The translations under genes were made by a program, and so were the position numbers. A DNA stretch of 64,000 nt from contig NC_084711.1 in the NCBI RefSeq assembly GCF_033807575.1, forward strand, positions 6,076,001-6,140,000, given 5' to 3'. Positions 35,013-47,300 of this stretch are shown here, piece by piece. Origin of the DNA: Cydia pomonella (taxonomy: Eukaryota > Arthropoda > Insecta > Lepidoptera > Tortricidae). Every line of letters begins with the position of its first letter. The stretch's first letter is position 1. The notes below the pieces were generated by a model. That model was not told the origin of the DNA. It was given only the letters and a program-made list of their open reading frames with translations, and made no database searches.

Positions 35013-35642
35013 CTTAGGCCGCAATTAGGCTACAGTAACATTATATTATCATATAAATGTGATCATAGATATAGGAGACATTGAAAAATGACAAACCTAT
35101 GATGGTGTAATTAAACAAATTTGACGTATATGATCATAATTGTAGGATTGCTTTCAAATAGGATCCCATATTATGATCACATTTCTATGATCATGTAAAT
35201 GCGGCCTTTGTTGTTTTTTTAAAGTCACTGTCAATAGGGTATTTGACTACCAGTCAAATATGATCTTATAGGTACGTCTAATTTTTTAAATTACCTACAC
35301 CATCATAGGTTTGTCATTTTTCAATGACTCTTACATCTATGATCACATTTCTATGGTAATGTAATTGGGTGAATCAACTTTTTTTGTTTTGTTATCCTGT
35401 CCCGTTGTCCAAGGGACAACAGTGGCACAGTTTGTTTGAAGAGACGTTGTATGCCGTTCTATTAACATGCTTAGTAGGGGGCCCATTATGGACATTGGTT
35501 ATAACGACCACAAAAACGCAAGTTTAATTCATTTAAGTACCATAAAATCAGTATTTCAATGAACTTTTGTCCCCTGGACAACTAATCGTAACCATGGCAA
35601 CGAGTGACGCTAAAAAGTTGATTCTCCCAATTGCGGCCTAAG
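35013..35642. mobile_element. Nested or tandem MITEs sharing CTTAGGCCGCAATT ends
   Basis: The outer ends CTTAGGCCGCAATT (35013) and AATTGCGGCCTAAG (to 35642) are inverted. Inside, 35020-35110 pairs with about 35290-35375 (GACAAACCTATGATGGTGTA / TACACCATCATAGGTTTGTC). Separately, AATTGGGTGAATCAACTTTTT near 35362 pairs with AAAAAGTTGATTCTCCCAATT near 35615. A third partial copy of the arm (ATGATCACATTTCTATGATC) lies at about 35175. At least two related inverted-repeat elements appear to have inserted beside or inside one another. Confidence 0.65.
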
Positions 35643-36475
35643 CTCTACCGTACTTTTGTTTGTTAATTTTTTAGGTACAACATTAACGCGGTTGAAGTCA
35701 CTGTCAACAGTTCACTTTTTTCGAAGTGTCAAAACGATTTGCCACAATATAATTTACGTGAAATACTAGCAAATGACGTCACGGTCAACTTACCTACTCT
35801 TTATAGTTCTACAAGATTTATAAAATAGAAATTGTGTCTAAAAGTAACTGTTGTCTACGTTTTATTATTAATTTTCTGGTGCTTTATTTCATGCATGGTG
35901 CTGTGAAATAATTTATTTTAAATACTGTCAACAGCCATATTTCCTTCGATATCGATGGTGCATTGTTGTCACGATTAGAACGTTCAATCCGTCGCTTGTT
36001 TTTGACTTTGGCCATCACCCGAATATACTTAACCTTTAATTATTATAGAAATAACGTTAGTTAGTTAAGGATTTAAGGTCCTTTGAGTCCAAAGGTTATA
36101 ACATAAACCATTTATTATTATTACTTATATATTTTTACAGTACCTTCATGTTATCGCCCATATTTATTTTGTCATTCATAACACCCAGTTTAACATTTTA
36201 TTTTATAATACACCTTGTATAAACGAACATGGTTGATTTACTTGCTATTACAAGAAAAGTGATCTCTAGACCCGAAACTCTATTCACATTTTTAAAATAC
36301 ACATTGATTTGATATTCCTCGCACAAACGTATCTGTATTGCGATCCAACGAGGAAATGCCGGCAGCATCCTTGGTACAATGCCTCAAGGGTATATTTTAG
36401 ATTTAAACTAGTTATATTAATCCTCTGTATACATCCATTATTATTGTAAATAAAATTCAATCAATATTTGATATT

Positions 36476-37672
36476 TAACATATAGCACAATCGGAATAGA
36501 ACAAACCTCGAAATCTCTTGAACAGTCCTGAAATATGGTACCTATGTAAATGGTATGTATGTAAATAAAAGGCTCCTTATTCGTGTCCATACCATTTGAC
36601 ATTTGGGGACCTCGGGGAATCGCAGCCGTCTTGGAAAATGTGTACCATTCTCGAGACATTCGCGTTTTACTCAAAATCTACGTTATCTAGGAAAATATGG
36701 TGTAAGACAACATTAAAGCTTATTATTCTACACAAACACTTAGATATCTTTGCGGAAAAACCACATCTAGTTATAAAAAATTCTTGCTGAATCTAGGCTT
36801 CTACACTATACACACACACACTACACACACTTATACACTTCCAGGGGACATTCTCTTAATAGGAAATTCGGGAGAATACGAATTGACTTAACCAGAAAGT
36901 AGGATTATGGGTTTAAGTACTGATGATTCAGTACACCCCGTAGCTTAGGATAATAGCCAGATTTTTAAAAATGACATATCGGTAGATTTCTCTTGCCCTT
37001 CACGACCTGTTTACACTTGTTTTATTAAAGAAATATCAGTAGAGCCACCTTGAGAGGACTCCGAATATTAAATCATAATTTTTCTTCTAGCACCTAAATT
37101 ATAAAGCAGATTTCAATAAAACAGACATCAGTTAATCCGTAATTGGTACACGAGTGCTATGCAATACAAATTTGTACGGAATCATCAGTACTTAAACCCA
37201 CAACCCTACGTTCTGGAGAAGTGTAGTCAAGTAAAATATTGATATTGGGGTAGATCATGTACAAATTTAATGTATACACAAAAGTGGAATTAATATTGCT
37301 GCAAGTTTCCTTTTAAGAGAATGTCCCCTGGAAGTGTATAAGTGCTAAACCTAGATTCGGCAAGTATTTTCTACAAGATGTATTTTTTTCTCAAAGGTAT
37401 CTAAACTTTTTTGTGTAGAATTTAATAAGCTTTTATGTTGTCTGACCCCATATTTTCCCAGATAACGTAGATTTTGAGTAAAACGCGAATTTCTCCAGGA
37501 TGGTACACATTTTCCAAGATGGCTGCGATTCCTCGAGGTCCCCAAGTGTCAAATGGTATGGACTATGGACATGAATAAGGGGCTTTTTATTTACATACAT
37601 ACCAAATTTCAGGACTGTCCAAGAGATTTCGAGGTTTGGTTTACATATTCCGATTGTGCTAATATTAAATCT
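36476..37672. mobile_element. 1.2-kb inverted repeat (foldback) with ~380-bp arms
   Basis: The left arm (about 36476-36867) and the right arm (about 37306-37672) are reverse complements with scattered differences. Examples are TTTTACTCAAAATCTACGTT, CTTGGAAAATGTGTACCAT, CTCGAAATCTCTTG and CACTTCCAGGGGACATTCTC. A second paired block lies inside the spacer (GGGTTTAAGTACTGATGATT at about 36911, mirrored at about 37185). The frames seen on opposite strands in the two arms are mirror images and not genes. It could be a large foldback element or two head-to-head copies of one repeat. Confidence 0.75.
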
Positions 37673-38120
37673 CTGTCTTACTAGTAGTGCTTAAATCTAC
37701 ATTTAAAAAATATCAAAAAAAAAGTAGTTATACATGTTCGTAAAGGGTCGATAACGTGTTGTATGCGATACGGTGTGGGGCTGCAGGCATCCTAAGGGCT
37801 GGGGCACAAAGGGCACGCAGGAAATTATGCATCGGTGGCATGTCATTATGACATTTATGATTTTATAGTATAGAATATGCCAAAATAGACGTGTTTTATT
37901 TTAAAAAAATCTCTAAAAAGAATAATAGCCGAAATATTGTACTTTGTACATATATATTTTACTTTGGATACCTATTTTTGAAACTTTAGGTGAGTACATA
38001 TTTTTGGCGCTCTGAACAATCTCAAAATGCGTTAAATAACCAAAATCCCAATCGGTACACCCCACTATCCACATGGTCTTGTTTGTCCTATCTCTAGGGT
38101 GTATGTCAAGAACTCAAAGG

Positions 38121-38317
38121 CCGGAGGCGCGGAGGGGAAGCAGCCCTCGCCCGCCGTAGCGTATCAAAGCGCAGCGCAGGCGGCTCACGTTGTGCTCTGC
38201 GTCTGCGGTTTGATACGCACGGGGAAAGGAGCTGATTTGCCTGTAGCGCTGGAGCAGATGCGGAGCCCGACTCGAAACTAGAGCCCGACTGCTCGTTGCT
38301 GCCTCCCCTGCCCTCCG
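38121..38317. repeat. GC-rich foldback island
   Basis: Strikingly GC- and CpG-rich against AT-rich flanks. The inner stem GCGTATCAAAGCGCAG (38159) pairs with CTGCGGTTTGATACGC (to 38218). Outer halves CCGGAGGCGCGGAGGGGAAG / CTGCCTCCCCTGCCCTCCG pair imperfectly. Open frames on both strands follow from the composition. No ATG-donor pairing like that at 40.2 kb is seen, so I do not call an exon. Confidence 0.55.
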
Positions 38318-38397
38318 AAAACAACAAAGTATTTTTTCATCGAAAAAATAATTATATATGAATGAGTGTCCATCTAAAACCCGATTATTTGCTCTAA

Positions 38398-38545
38398 TTT
38401 CGGCTGAACCGAACCTTTGACCGAAACCTGCCGAAACTGAAACTTCGGCCGAACACGAACGGAAATACTGTTTCCGGCAGCCGGCAGCTTTTTTGGCAAA
38501 CTGAAACTTTGGCCAAAGATGATGCCTTAGCCGAAACTTCGGGAC
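38398..38545. repeat. Cluster of CCGAA / TTCGG palindromic motifs
   Basis: CCGAAACTTCGGCCGAA, GGCTGAACCGAACC, CCGAAACCTGCCGAAAC and similar words recur about every 10-20 bases on both strands. This resembles the subterminal repeats of a DNA transposon, but no clear outer termini are found. Confidence 0.45.
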
Positions 38546-38974
38546 ACAAGTATTAATACGAAATCAACATCATATTTTAAAGTCTGAATACGCCTCCCTC
38601 TTTATAATACCCCCGGAATAAACTTGACATCATCTTCTTAACAACAAGTTCCATGACGTAATGTTATAACGTTTTTTGTCACCTTTAAACTCGTTGATCA
38701 AAAATATCAAACATAACCTTTACCTCATAATTATTATCTTAAGCACGGAATACAAATTAATATTTTCGGTGACATTATGTGTTTAAAGTTTGCTTTTTAA
38801 CCAGTCCTTTGAAGAAAGCGTGACACAAGTAGCTATTCATTTGGAGGCCTATTTCTGTTTTATTCATAATCTGTGTAATCTAATACTTAAGTTGTTAATT
38901 GTTTGTCCTTTTGACATTTGTGTTAGAAAATGACAAAATTGATTCGAAGTTTGCTAATTTACAGTTTTTTTATA

Positions 38975-39035
38975 TTATAGGGATATTGTTACACAAATTG
39001 ACTAACTCCCACGGTAAGCTCAAGAAGACTTGTAC
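38975..39035 (-). mobile_element. SINE 3' fragment
   Basis: The sequence TTACACAAATTGACTAACTC, CCACGGTAAGCTCAAGAAG, CTTGTA is the reverse complement of the distal part of 26565-26829. The tRNA-like head is absent. Confidence 0.6.
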
Positions 39036-39820
39036 AGTTAAGACCTCCGCTTCTATGCAAACATGATGGTTAAAAAAGAACTTTAACATTATATAAAAAA
39101 GATAAAAATATGTATGCCAGGAAACTCTAGAAACCTCATGACATTTTGGTTTAAAATTGACAAAAAAAAAATAAGACCAGCCGGTTAAACCTGGAGATAC
39201 CATGGTATATATTGACACTGGATTAACGGTTAGTAGGATGGTGCAAGTGGCGCTTAGAGTGACAGCGACTACTGTATAAACGTTTGACTTAAAATGATGT
39301 ATGGAATTATGGATATATCGTAGCCATGTCACGGGTTGTCATTATATGTAGTCGAATAGGAGCTCATAAAAACATCACCTAAAACAAAAACAAAACTTCT
39401 TATATCTTTGGAACTTTTGGAGTAGGGTATTATAATATTTTTCACTTGATAGTGAACAGGTTACAGTAGTAGCCAATTATAATTTTATTTTTCATAGCGC
39501 CTGCACGATACAAAATAGCACGAACATTCGCTGGCAAAAGCAGCGCGAGAAACCGTAGGCGTATTCAAGTTACTGCGGTTTAATTTACTGAACGAACACT
39601 GACCAACTAACAAGCTTCAAGTGCAGCACAAGTAAACCTGAATCTTATTTTAAAATATATATTGATCAAATTTGAAATCATACAGTCTACTCAAAAAAGT
39701 TAACCCTGATCTAGTTAAACGAAATTTAATAATCGAAGTTGTTTAACTGGAAATTTAATCGCTATCTTAGACGTTGATAAGGAACGCTGGCACCAATTAG
39801 TTAGCCCATTATCAACTATG
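39036..39820. other. No gene seen upstream of the 40-kb first exon
   Basis: AT-rich. A 120-codon - strand frame (38970-39332) overlaps the SINE fragment and is not protein-like. Distal promoter elements could lie here but none is evident. Confidence 0.4.
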
Positions 39821-40188
39821 ATAGGCGGTCAGTGGCGCTGGCGTCCCGTCGCCGCCATAGCGCGTCGATACCGGAGACTCACGCATGCGTACATTCCCAA
39901 GGACTGACGCATGCCCGCGGCAGCGCAGAACAGACTCGACTCGGCCACTTGCGACACTCGACTCCTCTTTTCGCGGCCCTGTCGCATAATAAATTGATTG
40001 TACAGTCGATACTGACATTGAACGGACAGTGCAAGCGACTCATAATCAAGCCAGTTATTTGCGTTCATTTGCCGCGATAGCGCGTCGGTGGCGGCCGACC
40101 CCTCAATCAGCTGGCCGCGCTGACGCAGTGACGCCGCGTGTGCATGTGTTGTGTGTGCAAAATGCCGTAGTGTCTTTGTGATCAAACC
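39821..40188 (+). promoter_or_regulatory. GC-rich promoter/5'-leader region of the 40-kb first exon
   Basis: Base composition shifts abruptly to GC- and CpG-rich about 370 bases ahead of the ATG. A TCAGT initiator-like word is at 39829-39833, but several starts are possible. The leader contains a short upstream ORF, ATG at 40144 to TAG at 40168-40170 (8 codons, with an inner in-frame ATG at 40162), ending 18 bases before the main ATG. Long frames on both strands here are composition artefacts. The exact start site is not determinable from sequence. Confidence 0.5.
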
Positions 40189-40270
40189 ATGGATATCGCG
40201 AAGGCCAAGTCTGGGGCGCTGGAGGACTTCGATGAGGATGATCAGGCGTCACGCCGATGCATGCTCGACG
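40189..40270 (+). CDS. First coding exon, acidic N terminus, unidentified gene
   Basis: The start ATG sits in a favourable context (CAAACCATGG). The frame is open for 27 codons, MDIAKAKSGALEDFDEDDQA then SRRCMLD, and ends after one base at a strong donor (GACG/GTGAGT), so the intron is phase 1. The peptide is hydrophilic with an acidic patch (EDFDEDD). Codon use is GC-rich and unlike the surrounding DNA. No matching second exon lies nearby. The exon at 62198-62312 ends in the same phase and is on the same strand. I infer alternative first exons of one gene, but two separate genes remain possible. Family not recognised. Confidence 0.6.
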
Positions 40271-41437
40271 GTGAGTCACATTTAAAACAAAAGATCACAA
40301 GAACTTAATTTACAAATTGAAAAGGCAAAGTACAAAGATCATGGTTCATATGACGCGACGCGACGTCAAAGTCTGTCTCGAGAGCGAGATGTTATTGATT
40401 TTCCCCAGATGACAGTAAGCTGCTGGCTGTTTACATACTTAAATTATCTAACTAATATCGAGATTCTTTTTCTACTAACTACCTTCATGTTTCCTAAAAG
40501 TTACTTTTGCACTAATGTTATAACTACTGTTGGAAGCTACTTACATGATTGTTATTGTTAATCTCTTACATCATTTTATACTAGCCAAATCATGTTCTTT
40601 TAAGTCAATGAAATAAAGCAATCGCGACACGGGTTGCTGTAGTTGCTACCTACCTGCTTAGCATTGCGATAGGTTAATCATTGCTAAAAATAAATCCCGA
40701 TTAGTGTCACTAACCAAGGTGGCACTGTCAAGCGATTTTATAAAACGAGACATGAGTGAAGTAAGGATATTTCCAATACTTCAATACAACTTTTTGACGT
40801 GAATTTGTAGTCTTCCTAAGAAAAGAAAGGAAGCGCTGTCGATCTGAATTGAATCATTTTAAGTAGCCATGCTTATTGCTTAATGGTTGCCGGGATAAGG
40901 GGACAGTATCCAGTTTTGGCAAGCTAAGGTTTCGTATTGTGACGACCGCGTGCCGTCGCGAACATTCACCCCGGCTCCCCTAGCTACTTTGTAGGGTTTT
41001 AAAATCGATAAGTCTTTTAGCCAACCGGTTAAAAAGCGATTTTTTCGCCCCTCATTTTATTTTTCCGGACACCTTAAACATCATTCACGTAATATTCATT
41101 CTGATCGATTTTAAATTTGACGCTAGTCCGGTCTGTTAAGCAGCTAGATGTAGTTACTTACATTCAAAAATGCGGAAACCTTTTCCCCCCTCTTGTAACC
41201 GAAATTGTTCAAAAGTGTACCTACTTAAAATCCCAGTGCAAATATATAATCCCCTCTCGCTTGTAGGTCTCATCTGAGCTTACCAATAACCAATAAGACT
41301 TATTATTATCTGGTTGGTTTACCGTCTTGTTTAATTTGTGACTACAACGACTACACCGCAAAGTATATACCTATATTTGACATTGTCTCAGACTATGAAC
41401 TGGGGATTTCATTATTTATAAATGCATTTTTGCTTTT
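40271..41437 (+). other. Start of the putative long first intron; nothing distinct
   Basis: AT-rich after the donor at 40271. No acceptor-exon-donor set was found in this stretch. Confidence 0.4.
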
Positions 41438-41570
41438 TTTTAATACTACGTCGGTGGCAAACAAGCATACGGCACGCCTGGTGGTAGGTAGTCTCCGAAG
41501 CCTATGTACACCTGCAACTCCAGAGGAGTTACATGCGCGTTGCCGACCCTAACACTCCGCGCCCTCGTTG
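41438..41570 (+). repeat. Interspersed repeat (GGTGGCAAACAAGCATACGG type)
   Basis: TACTACGTCGGTGGCAAACA, AGCATACGGC, CACCTGCAACTCCAGAGG, ACATGCGCGTTGCCGACCCT. The reverse complement recurs at 48895-49030, and a related shorter form at 41990-42110 (-). A weak match lies near 37735-37795. I recognise it as a common lepidopteran short repeat, perhaps a LINE 3' end. Confidence 0.6.
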
Positions 41571-41989
41571 AGCTCTGTTACTTGCATATTCATCTCTAAA
41601 TGTGAGAGAATGGACATGCTATGCTAACTATTAGTATGTTATTAAAGTAAATGAATAATTATAAAACGCGGTGCATCAATGCGCCTTCAAGGTCGGCAAT
41701 AACATAAGACAATGGGTTTCACTACACGTGCACTTCTTCAAGCGTGTTTTTTTAATAAAATAAACTTTTATCTCATGCAGAAATGTTAATCGTTGCCTTT
41801 ATACCTACATATTCTTTGTTTATTACTGCATCATGATACCGATGGTAAAAGGTGTATTGCAAACCATCCCATTTAATATGAATTTTGGATGGAATTCACA
41901 AAAGAGGCTAATAATACCTATTTGTCCTTTTTAATCGGTTCACTTGGTCACCTCCAGTACTTCCATTTCCGGACCTAACGACCTCCAAA

Positions 41990-42110
41990 CTTTCAAGAAA
42001 AGAGCGTAAGCCGGCAATGCCCTTATAACCCCTCTGGTGGGTGTCCATTAGCGATCTTTCGTTTCGTCTACTCGTTTGCCTCCTATATCATAAATAAAAA
42101 ATACATTTAT
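41990..42110 (-). repeat. Related short interspersed repeat
   Basis: On the - strand: GGAGGCAAACGAGTAGACGA, GGACACCCACCAGAGGGGTT, GGGCATTGCCGGC. Its motif order parallels 41438-41570, with a TTATGATATAGGAGG-type border. Confidence 0.45.
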
Positions 42111-42117
42111 TCAGTAG

Positions 42118-42341
42118 TACAGTCAGCATCAAAAGTAGCGGATCAAATAACGCTTCATAAGTATCTACCATTCTGTAACAGCTTAACAAAAAGTGATGTC
42201 TTTAATATAGAACAACAAAGACTGTAAAAGATATACTTTGGAACGCGAATTCTAGAAATTTATCTATATTTGGAAAAGTTATCCCGAATATCAGATACTT
42301 TTGGCGCGTTGTTTCATCCGCTACTTTTGATGCTGACTGTA
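42118..42341. mobile_element. 224-bp MITE, TACAGTCAGCATCAAAAGTA ends
   Basis: TACAGTCAGCATCAAAAGTA then GCGGATCAAATAACGC is mirrored by GCGTTGTTTCATCCGC then TACTTTTGATGCTGACTGTA. Ends start and finish at TA, as in mariner-type MITEs. Non-coding. Confidence 0.8.
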
Positions 42342-43700
42342 CCTATCTCTGAATACAGGAAATAAAATGTACCTACCAACCAAGACGGAATCAATAATTA
42401 CTTTTATAGATAAATATAGTCAATATTAAAATCCGGGTGTTAAAAAGTTGACTCTGACTGCTTTCTTTCAATGCTAAAAGCATGTGATTACATTTAAGAT
42501 ACTACGTGAATAATTGACTTGTGTGCGAAAGATTAATAAAATTGATAGCTAAGTAGATAAAGCATTATCATCATTTGCATAATATCCGGTATATTTACGT
42601 TTGATTAAACTCGGTCGATTTTTTGCAAAGTATAAGGTTTTATTTTGCGATTTTTAATTTGCATTTGTGTGTGTGCAATGCTGTTTTTGCTCGGGTTTAT
42701 ATCATGCTTTTAATTGCCGATGATAAAAGTGGTGTTATGCTTAGGATTCCGAAGCCAATCATTTATAAATGCTTCTTGTACCTTCCTCGTAGAGGGCGTG
42801 TAGAAAGACAGGCTATATATTCCCTGGATCATCAATAATGAACTGAACAAAACCCTACTTGTCCGAATAAAAATGTTATGTGATTGAAGTAACACTTTAT
42901 TAGCTACTTTCTTGTGTTATTTTAAAGACTTGAAAGACAAATAAATATAAAATGAATAGGTACTATTACGACAGGTGTGTGACTAATACACAATAATGGT
43001 TCAAATTAAATTCAAGAATTGATGTCATCTTCTCGAACTGTTACGCGCAGAGCGCTAACAAACTGATGTTAATTTATTTCTTATCTCACAGCTCTAAAAC
43101 TCACAATTTGGTTATAAAATGTCCAATAAGATTATTAGAGCTTATTTAGTCATCTTTATCGCACCTTTTATGTAACTAGGGAATAATTAGTTCATTCGTA
43201 TGCTATGGAGTGGGTTTATGTAGTGAGTGTCTGTTGAAACAAGTTAAATTAATCACAGCGCACGCTTTGATATACCTAAGGCCTAAGGGACTTTTGGACC
43301 CTATGTATATCATTTAATTTTTTTCGGCCCATGTAAGATATCAAAATATATAATTAATGTGCACGGCGGCTTCAGGTGTCGGTTTGTCGTGCACATATTA
43401 GCCAATGTATTATGTCGTGGAACTTTATGTGACAGCGGTTGCCTATACTTATTAACGAATATATTATTAGTTATTAGTTTATGATAAAGCATCTGAAAAC
43501 CGCATCAGTGTAAATAACGTGATAACCACCCCAGACGCGCTTGTCGCCAATCAGGCCAATTCGAGTTTTAGTTTTTGGATCTGTTTCCAATATGACACTG
43601 ACAGATCAGTAATATCAGTATCATATCGAAAATAGATTGAATAAAACTACAACTCGTATAGACCTGATTGTCTCGAATAGGTACAGATGTAGAGTTTATT
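42342..43700. other. No gene seen
   Basis: Frames of 60-74 codons (42623-42838 on +, 43310-43492 and 43568-43792 on -) have no recognised motifs. The last of these runs into the hairpin at 43701-43762. Confidence 0.45.
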
Positions 43701-43762
43701 CGGAAAGAGAAGAGTCGTGGAATGTATGGGGCCCAATACATTCCACGACTCTTCTCTTTCCG
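43701..43762. repeat. Perfect 27-bp-arm hairpin
   Basis: CGGAAAGAGAAGAGTCGTGG then AATGTAT (43701-43727), loop GGGGCCCA, and the exact reverse complement at 43736-43762. It lies 11 bases left of the MITE at 43774-43926. Confidence 0.85.
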
Positions 43763-43773
43763 CATAGACTCTA

Positions 43774-43926
43774 GTGAATAAACCTTTCCCATCGTTTTTT
43801 TACGGAAACGTACGAACGTGTTAAGCTATTTCAGTCAGTCTGAGTAAAAAATGTACTGAGGTTGACTGAAGTAGCATGACAAATACGAACGATCCCGAAA
43901 AAATACGATGGGAAATGATTATTCAC
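43774..43926. mobile_element. 153-bp MITE, GTGAATAA...TTCAC ends, TA duplication
   Basis: GTGAATAAACCTTTCCCATC, GTTTTTTTACGGAAACGT and CGAACG are mirrored by ACGAACGATCCCGAAAAAA, TACGATGGGAAATGATTATT and CAC. TA lies at 43772-43773 and 43927-43928. Confidence 0.8.
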
Positions 43927-44146
43927 TACATCTGTAATCAACTATTTGCTCCGTAGTTGCACCCACCTGGCTATTAGAATTAGACACATTAACAAATGTC
44001 AAATGATATAAAAATGTAGCCCCACAAAAGGCCCCACAGAATACCTATATACTAACTATCATAAAAATACTTCTCACTGCCTAACACCAACCAATGTTTG
44101 ACAGCCAAAGTTCACGAATCATGTCTCTCTCCTTCTTATAAGTGTG

Positions 44147-44314
44147 AGGGCGAGGCCACACTTGTGCGTCGCGTTGCGTTGCGTCGCGTTTCTTCGTCGC
44201 AAGCGTCCTCGCAGCGTCGACGCTGCGTCGTTTGACATATATTTTTATGACATGCCACATTAAATACGTTGCGACGACGCGACACAACGCAACGCACACG
44301 GTGTAGCCTGGCTC
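44147..44314. mobile_element. GC-rich MITE, GCGTTGCGTTG arms
   Basis: GAGGCCACACTTGTGCGTCG and CGTTGCGTTGCGTCGCGT at the left pair with ACGCGACACAACGCAACGCA and CACGGTGTAGCCTGGCTC at the right. A damaged copy is at 700-793. The 72-codon - strand frame is an artefact. Confidence 0.7.
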
Positions 44315-47300
44315 TAACGCGTAGAGCTGATGTCGTGTTTGGTATTTTTCGTCTAGCCTAGCCTAGCCTGTGCATTAAATGACTGCTCGGAGCAATAGTG
44401 ACCCTACCGCGCCCGAACAATTGAGTGAAATGCCACCGACAAAAGTCAACATTGTTACCAACTGACACCAGTGACATGCGCATATTACACTGTCAGCGAA
44501 CACTATTATATAGGTACATCCATTGTGTGGCATGTTGCTATGTCAATATAACCTTTGCCAGTAAACGATGCATTACTCAAGTTGTCTGAGACAATATTTG
44601 AATTGATTGCTAAAGTGACCATGGCTCAGATTTTGTTAGAAATCTAGTCAGTAATATCATTAAGTCCTAATATCATTGCCTGATAAGACAGCGAGTTAGG
44701 TAACTTGTCTTGATTAGTTAATTTACATCTATTAATTTGGCCAATATCTACAGTAGGTAATCTACCTACCGATACGGCAATTTCCCCGTAGTCGCACTTT
44801 AAAAAGTCAGTAATTGAGCGTTTACTTCTTCACTTAATTTATATATCATGCAGCAAATGAGTTCCTAGTTTTCTTAAATTATTTTCCATATCCTTTATCT
44901 ATTTAATTTATAGTCTGAAGTTATTATAGGGAAATTAATGATGCAGTATTTTATTATATTTAAACGGTCACGAATTCCACATATTGTTTGTACAAAATGG
45001 GCCGTAATCTGCATTTCATCTTAATTGGAATTCGAATTGTGCGAAAATCGTGAAAGTTTAAACCAATATAGTCTTGCTTAAGTACAGTCAGCAACAGGAA
45101 TCATTCTCAAATAGACGGTAAATGGTAATACTCGTACAGTCATGTGTGTACTTAAGTATAAATTATTTTGCGCTTAAGACGAAAATGGACGACCGTACGA
45201 AATCGCCTTTTCCTACAAACGTATTCCACGTTTTCCTCTCTGGATTTTAACATTATTAAAAACATTTTTCCACAGCTGTGCCCCTTCGTTTGAATTTTTT
45301 AGAATTTTTAATTCTTACAAGAGTTAGGAGCACATTAATACTTGTATGGAATTTGTTTTTCGCTCATAATTCTTATAGTAACCAAAAATTCAAAAAAGTC
45401 AAATTAATACATCAAACTATTTAAAATTATTTTCCATATGTCAAAATTGTCAATATTCAGAGAAGAGAATGGGGACTACATTTGTATAGAGAAGCGGTCA
45501 TCCTCTTTCCTCCTAATAAGTACTTTTGCTGCTACCACTGTTCCTCTGACTTGTCGACCGATAGTTTTGGTTTTGATGTTGATGTAGGTCCGTGAGTCCC
45601 TGACACAAATACCTTTACCTAGGTAATTATTAGACTGTCGCCTATATACTTACTTACCTAACAAAACGGTTGATTGACGCGAAGCGCTATGTAAAGTATA
45701 ATAAACATATGAATTAGTCGATTGCTCTTTATGTACGAGTAAAATGTATGAAATATGCAGTCATCGAAGTTATCCAGTGGAAATACATAATAAATATAAA
45801 AAAATAATAATATACCGCTGCAGTTGTACAGATATTAAAAAGATGTAGATAATGATACATTTTACGGCGTTAGACTGTTAGTGAGCCAGTTAATTTGCAA
45901 CATTGTAGAAATCTGCAGCATCGCTATAAGTTACCTATTTGATCTTAATTCACCATAAAAATTATCAATTTTCTATAATTGTATAGGGGAACTTGTTTAC
46001 GAAGCAACACTCATGAATATATTGTTCTTATATGTATAGATAGTATTAGATAGATACCTGAAAGAGGTACGTAAACTTCAGTAATAAAAACTGCTTCAGA
46101 CAAAGTATTTTGTAATTTCAGGCACTAACATTGTGGTACTCGTAATTTCTTATTATACACTTATTCAATGTTTCATATTTATTTAAAATAAAATGTACAA
46201 ATATAAGTGTTTTTTTTTCTTTGTAAACAATTAGGATACATAAACTTATTTAAAAATATAAACATATATTACATATATATATATATATAAATATATATTA
46301 TGAACATTGTAATTGATCGATTTCATCCAACATAGGTACAATAGATGTTATTTGTCTATTATACGTTACTTCCAATTGCAAAAGTATGTTTGAATTTAAT
46401 ATCAATGGGTAATGTGTGCCACAATACTCGAAGTATCTAATTTCAGTCGCGGTTTATATTTCTTCACCGATACTAGTTTTATCCATAACTCCATAACGCC
46501 GGTGGATTATACATAACGGATTAAGTTATGACATGAGCAATCTGGATAATCGTCAGTATTGTTAGGTACGAAGTTAGCGAATTCCGGACTCTAACACATC
46601 GTCTAGGATGTACCCACAATACCAGCGTTTTTGGGTTTTCTATGGTATAAGGTCAGTTTGAGTAAGATTGTCCGATAAAATATATTTTCGACAGACATGC
46701 GGAAATGCCGAAACCATAAAAGGTTCCTTATTAACTTTGGATCCCTAAAAAACGAGTAGTTTTTCCAGTAAAATACTTATGTCGCGGTGAAGCATGTGAC
46801 AGTAGTAAAAATCGGAGGAAATTCAACTTTAATACACAGTTAATTAGCATACTATTAGTCCCCATGCATATAACGTTGTGGCATTGTGACTGACATTGTG
46901 GATAATTAAAACTCCAAGTAAAACAAAGAAACGCATTAACGGACGTGTCTCAATTTGCACAAGTGCGTCCATAACTCGTATTATAATCATTGCAGTTTTT
47001 TTACTCATCCCGAGGCTACACACTCAAGTGTTGAGATGACGCTACGTAAGAATAGGAATTGTTAATTGTAATTACATTCGATAACGATTTGAAAGTAATA
47101 TCTAATACTTAACTAAGTAGGTACGTTTTCGTTTTATTTAACGTTTAATATATAAATGAACGAAAGATTAAAAGTTGCTCATTATGACCTAAACATTAAC
47201 GAGTTTGAGCAAAATCAGTGCGAAATTTATTTTGGTTGACTTCCCCTTTAATAATGTAACTAAATAATAAAATTAGCAAGGAGAGTTCCTGTAAGATATA

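Noticed and set aside
36441..37545. Two similar 64-codon frames on opposite strands
   Set aside because: They are mirror images from the two arms of the inverted repeat, not duplicated genes.
39829..40185. 118-codon - strand frame and an 82-codon + strand frame over the 40-kb leader
   Set aside because: GC-rich composition removes stop codons in all frames. The peptides are low in conserved character and conflict with the well-supported first exon.
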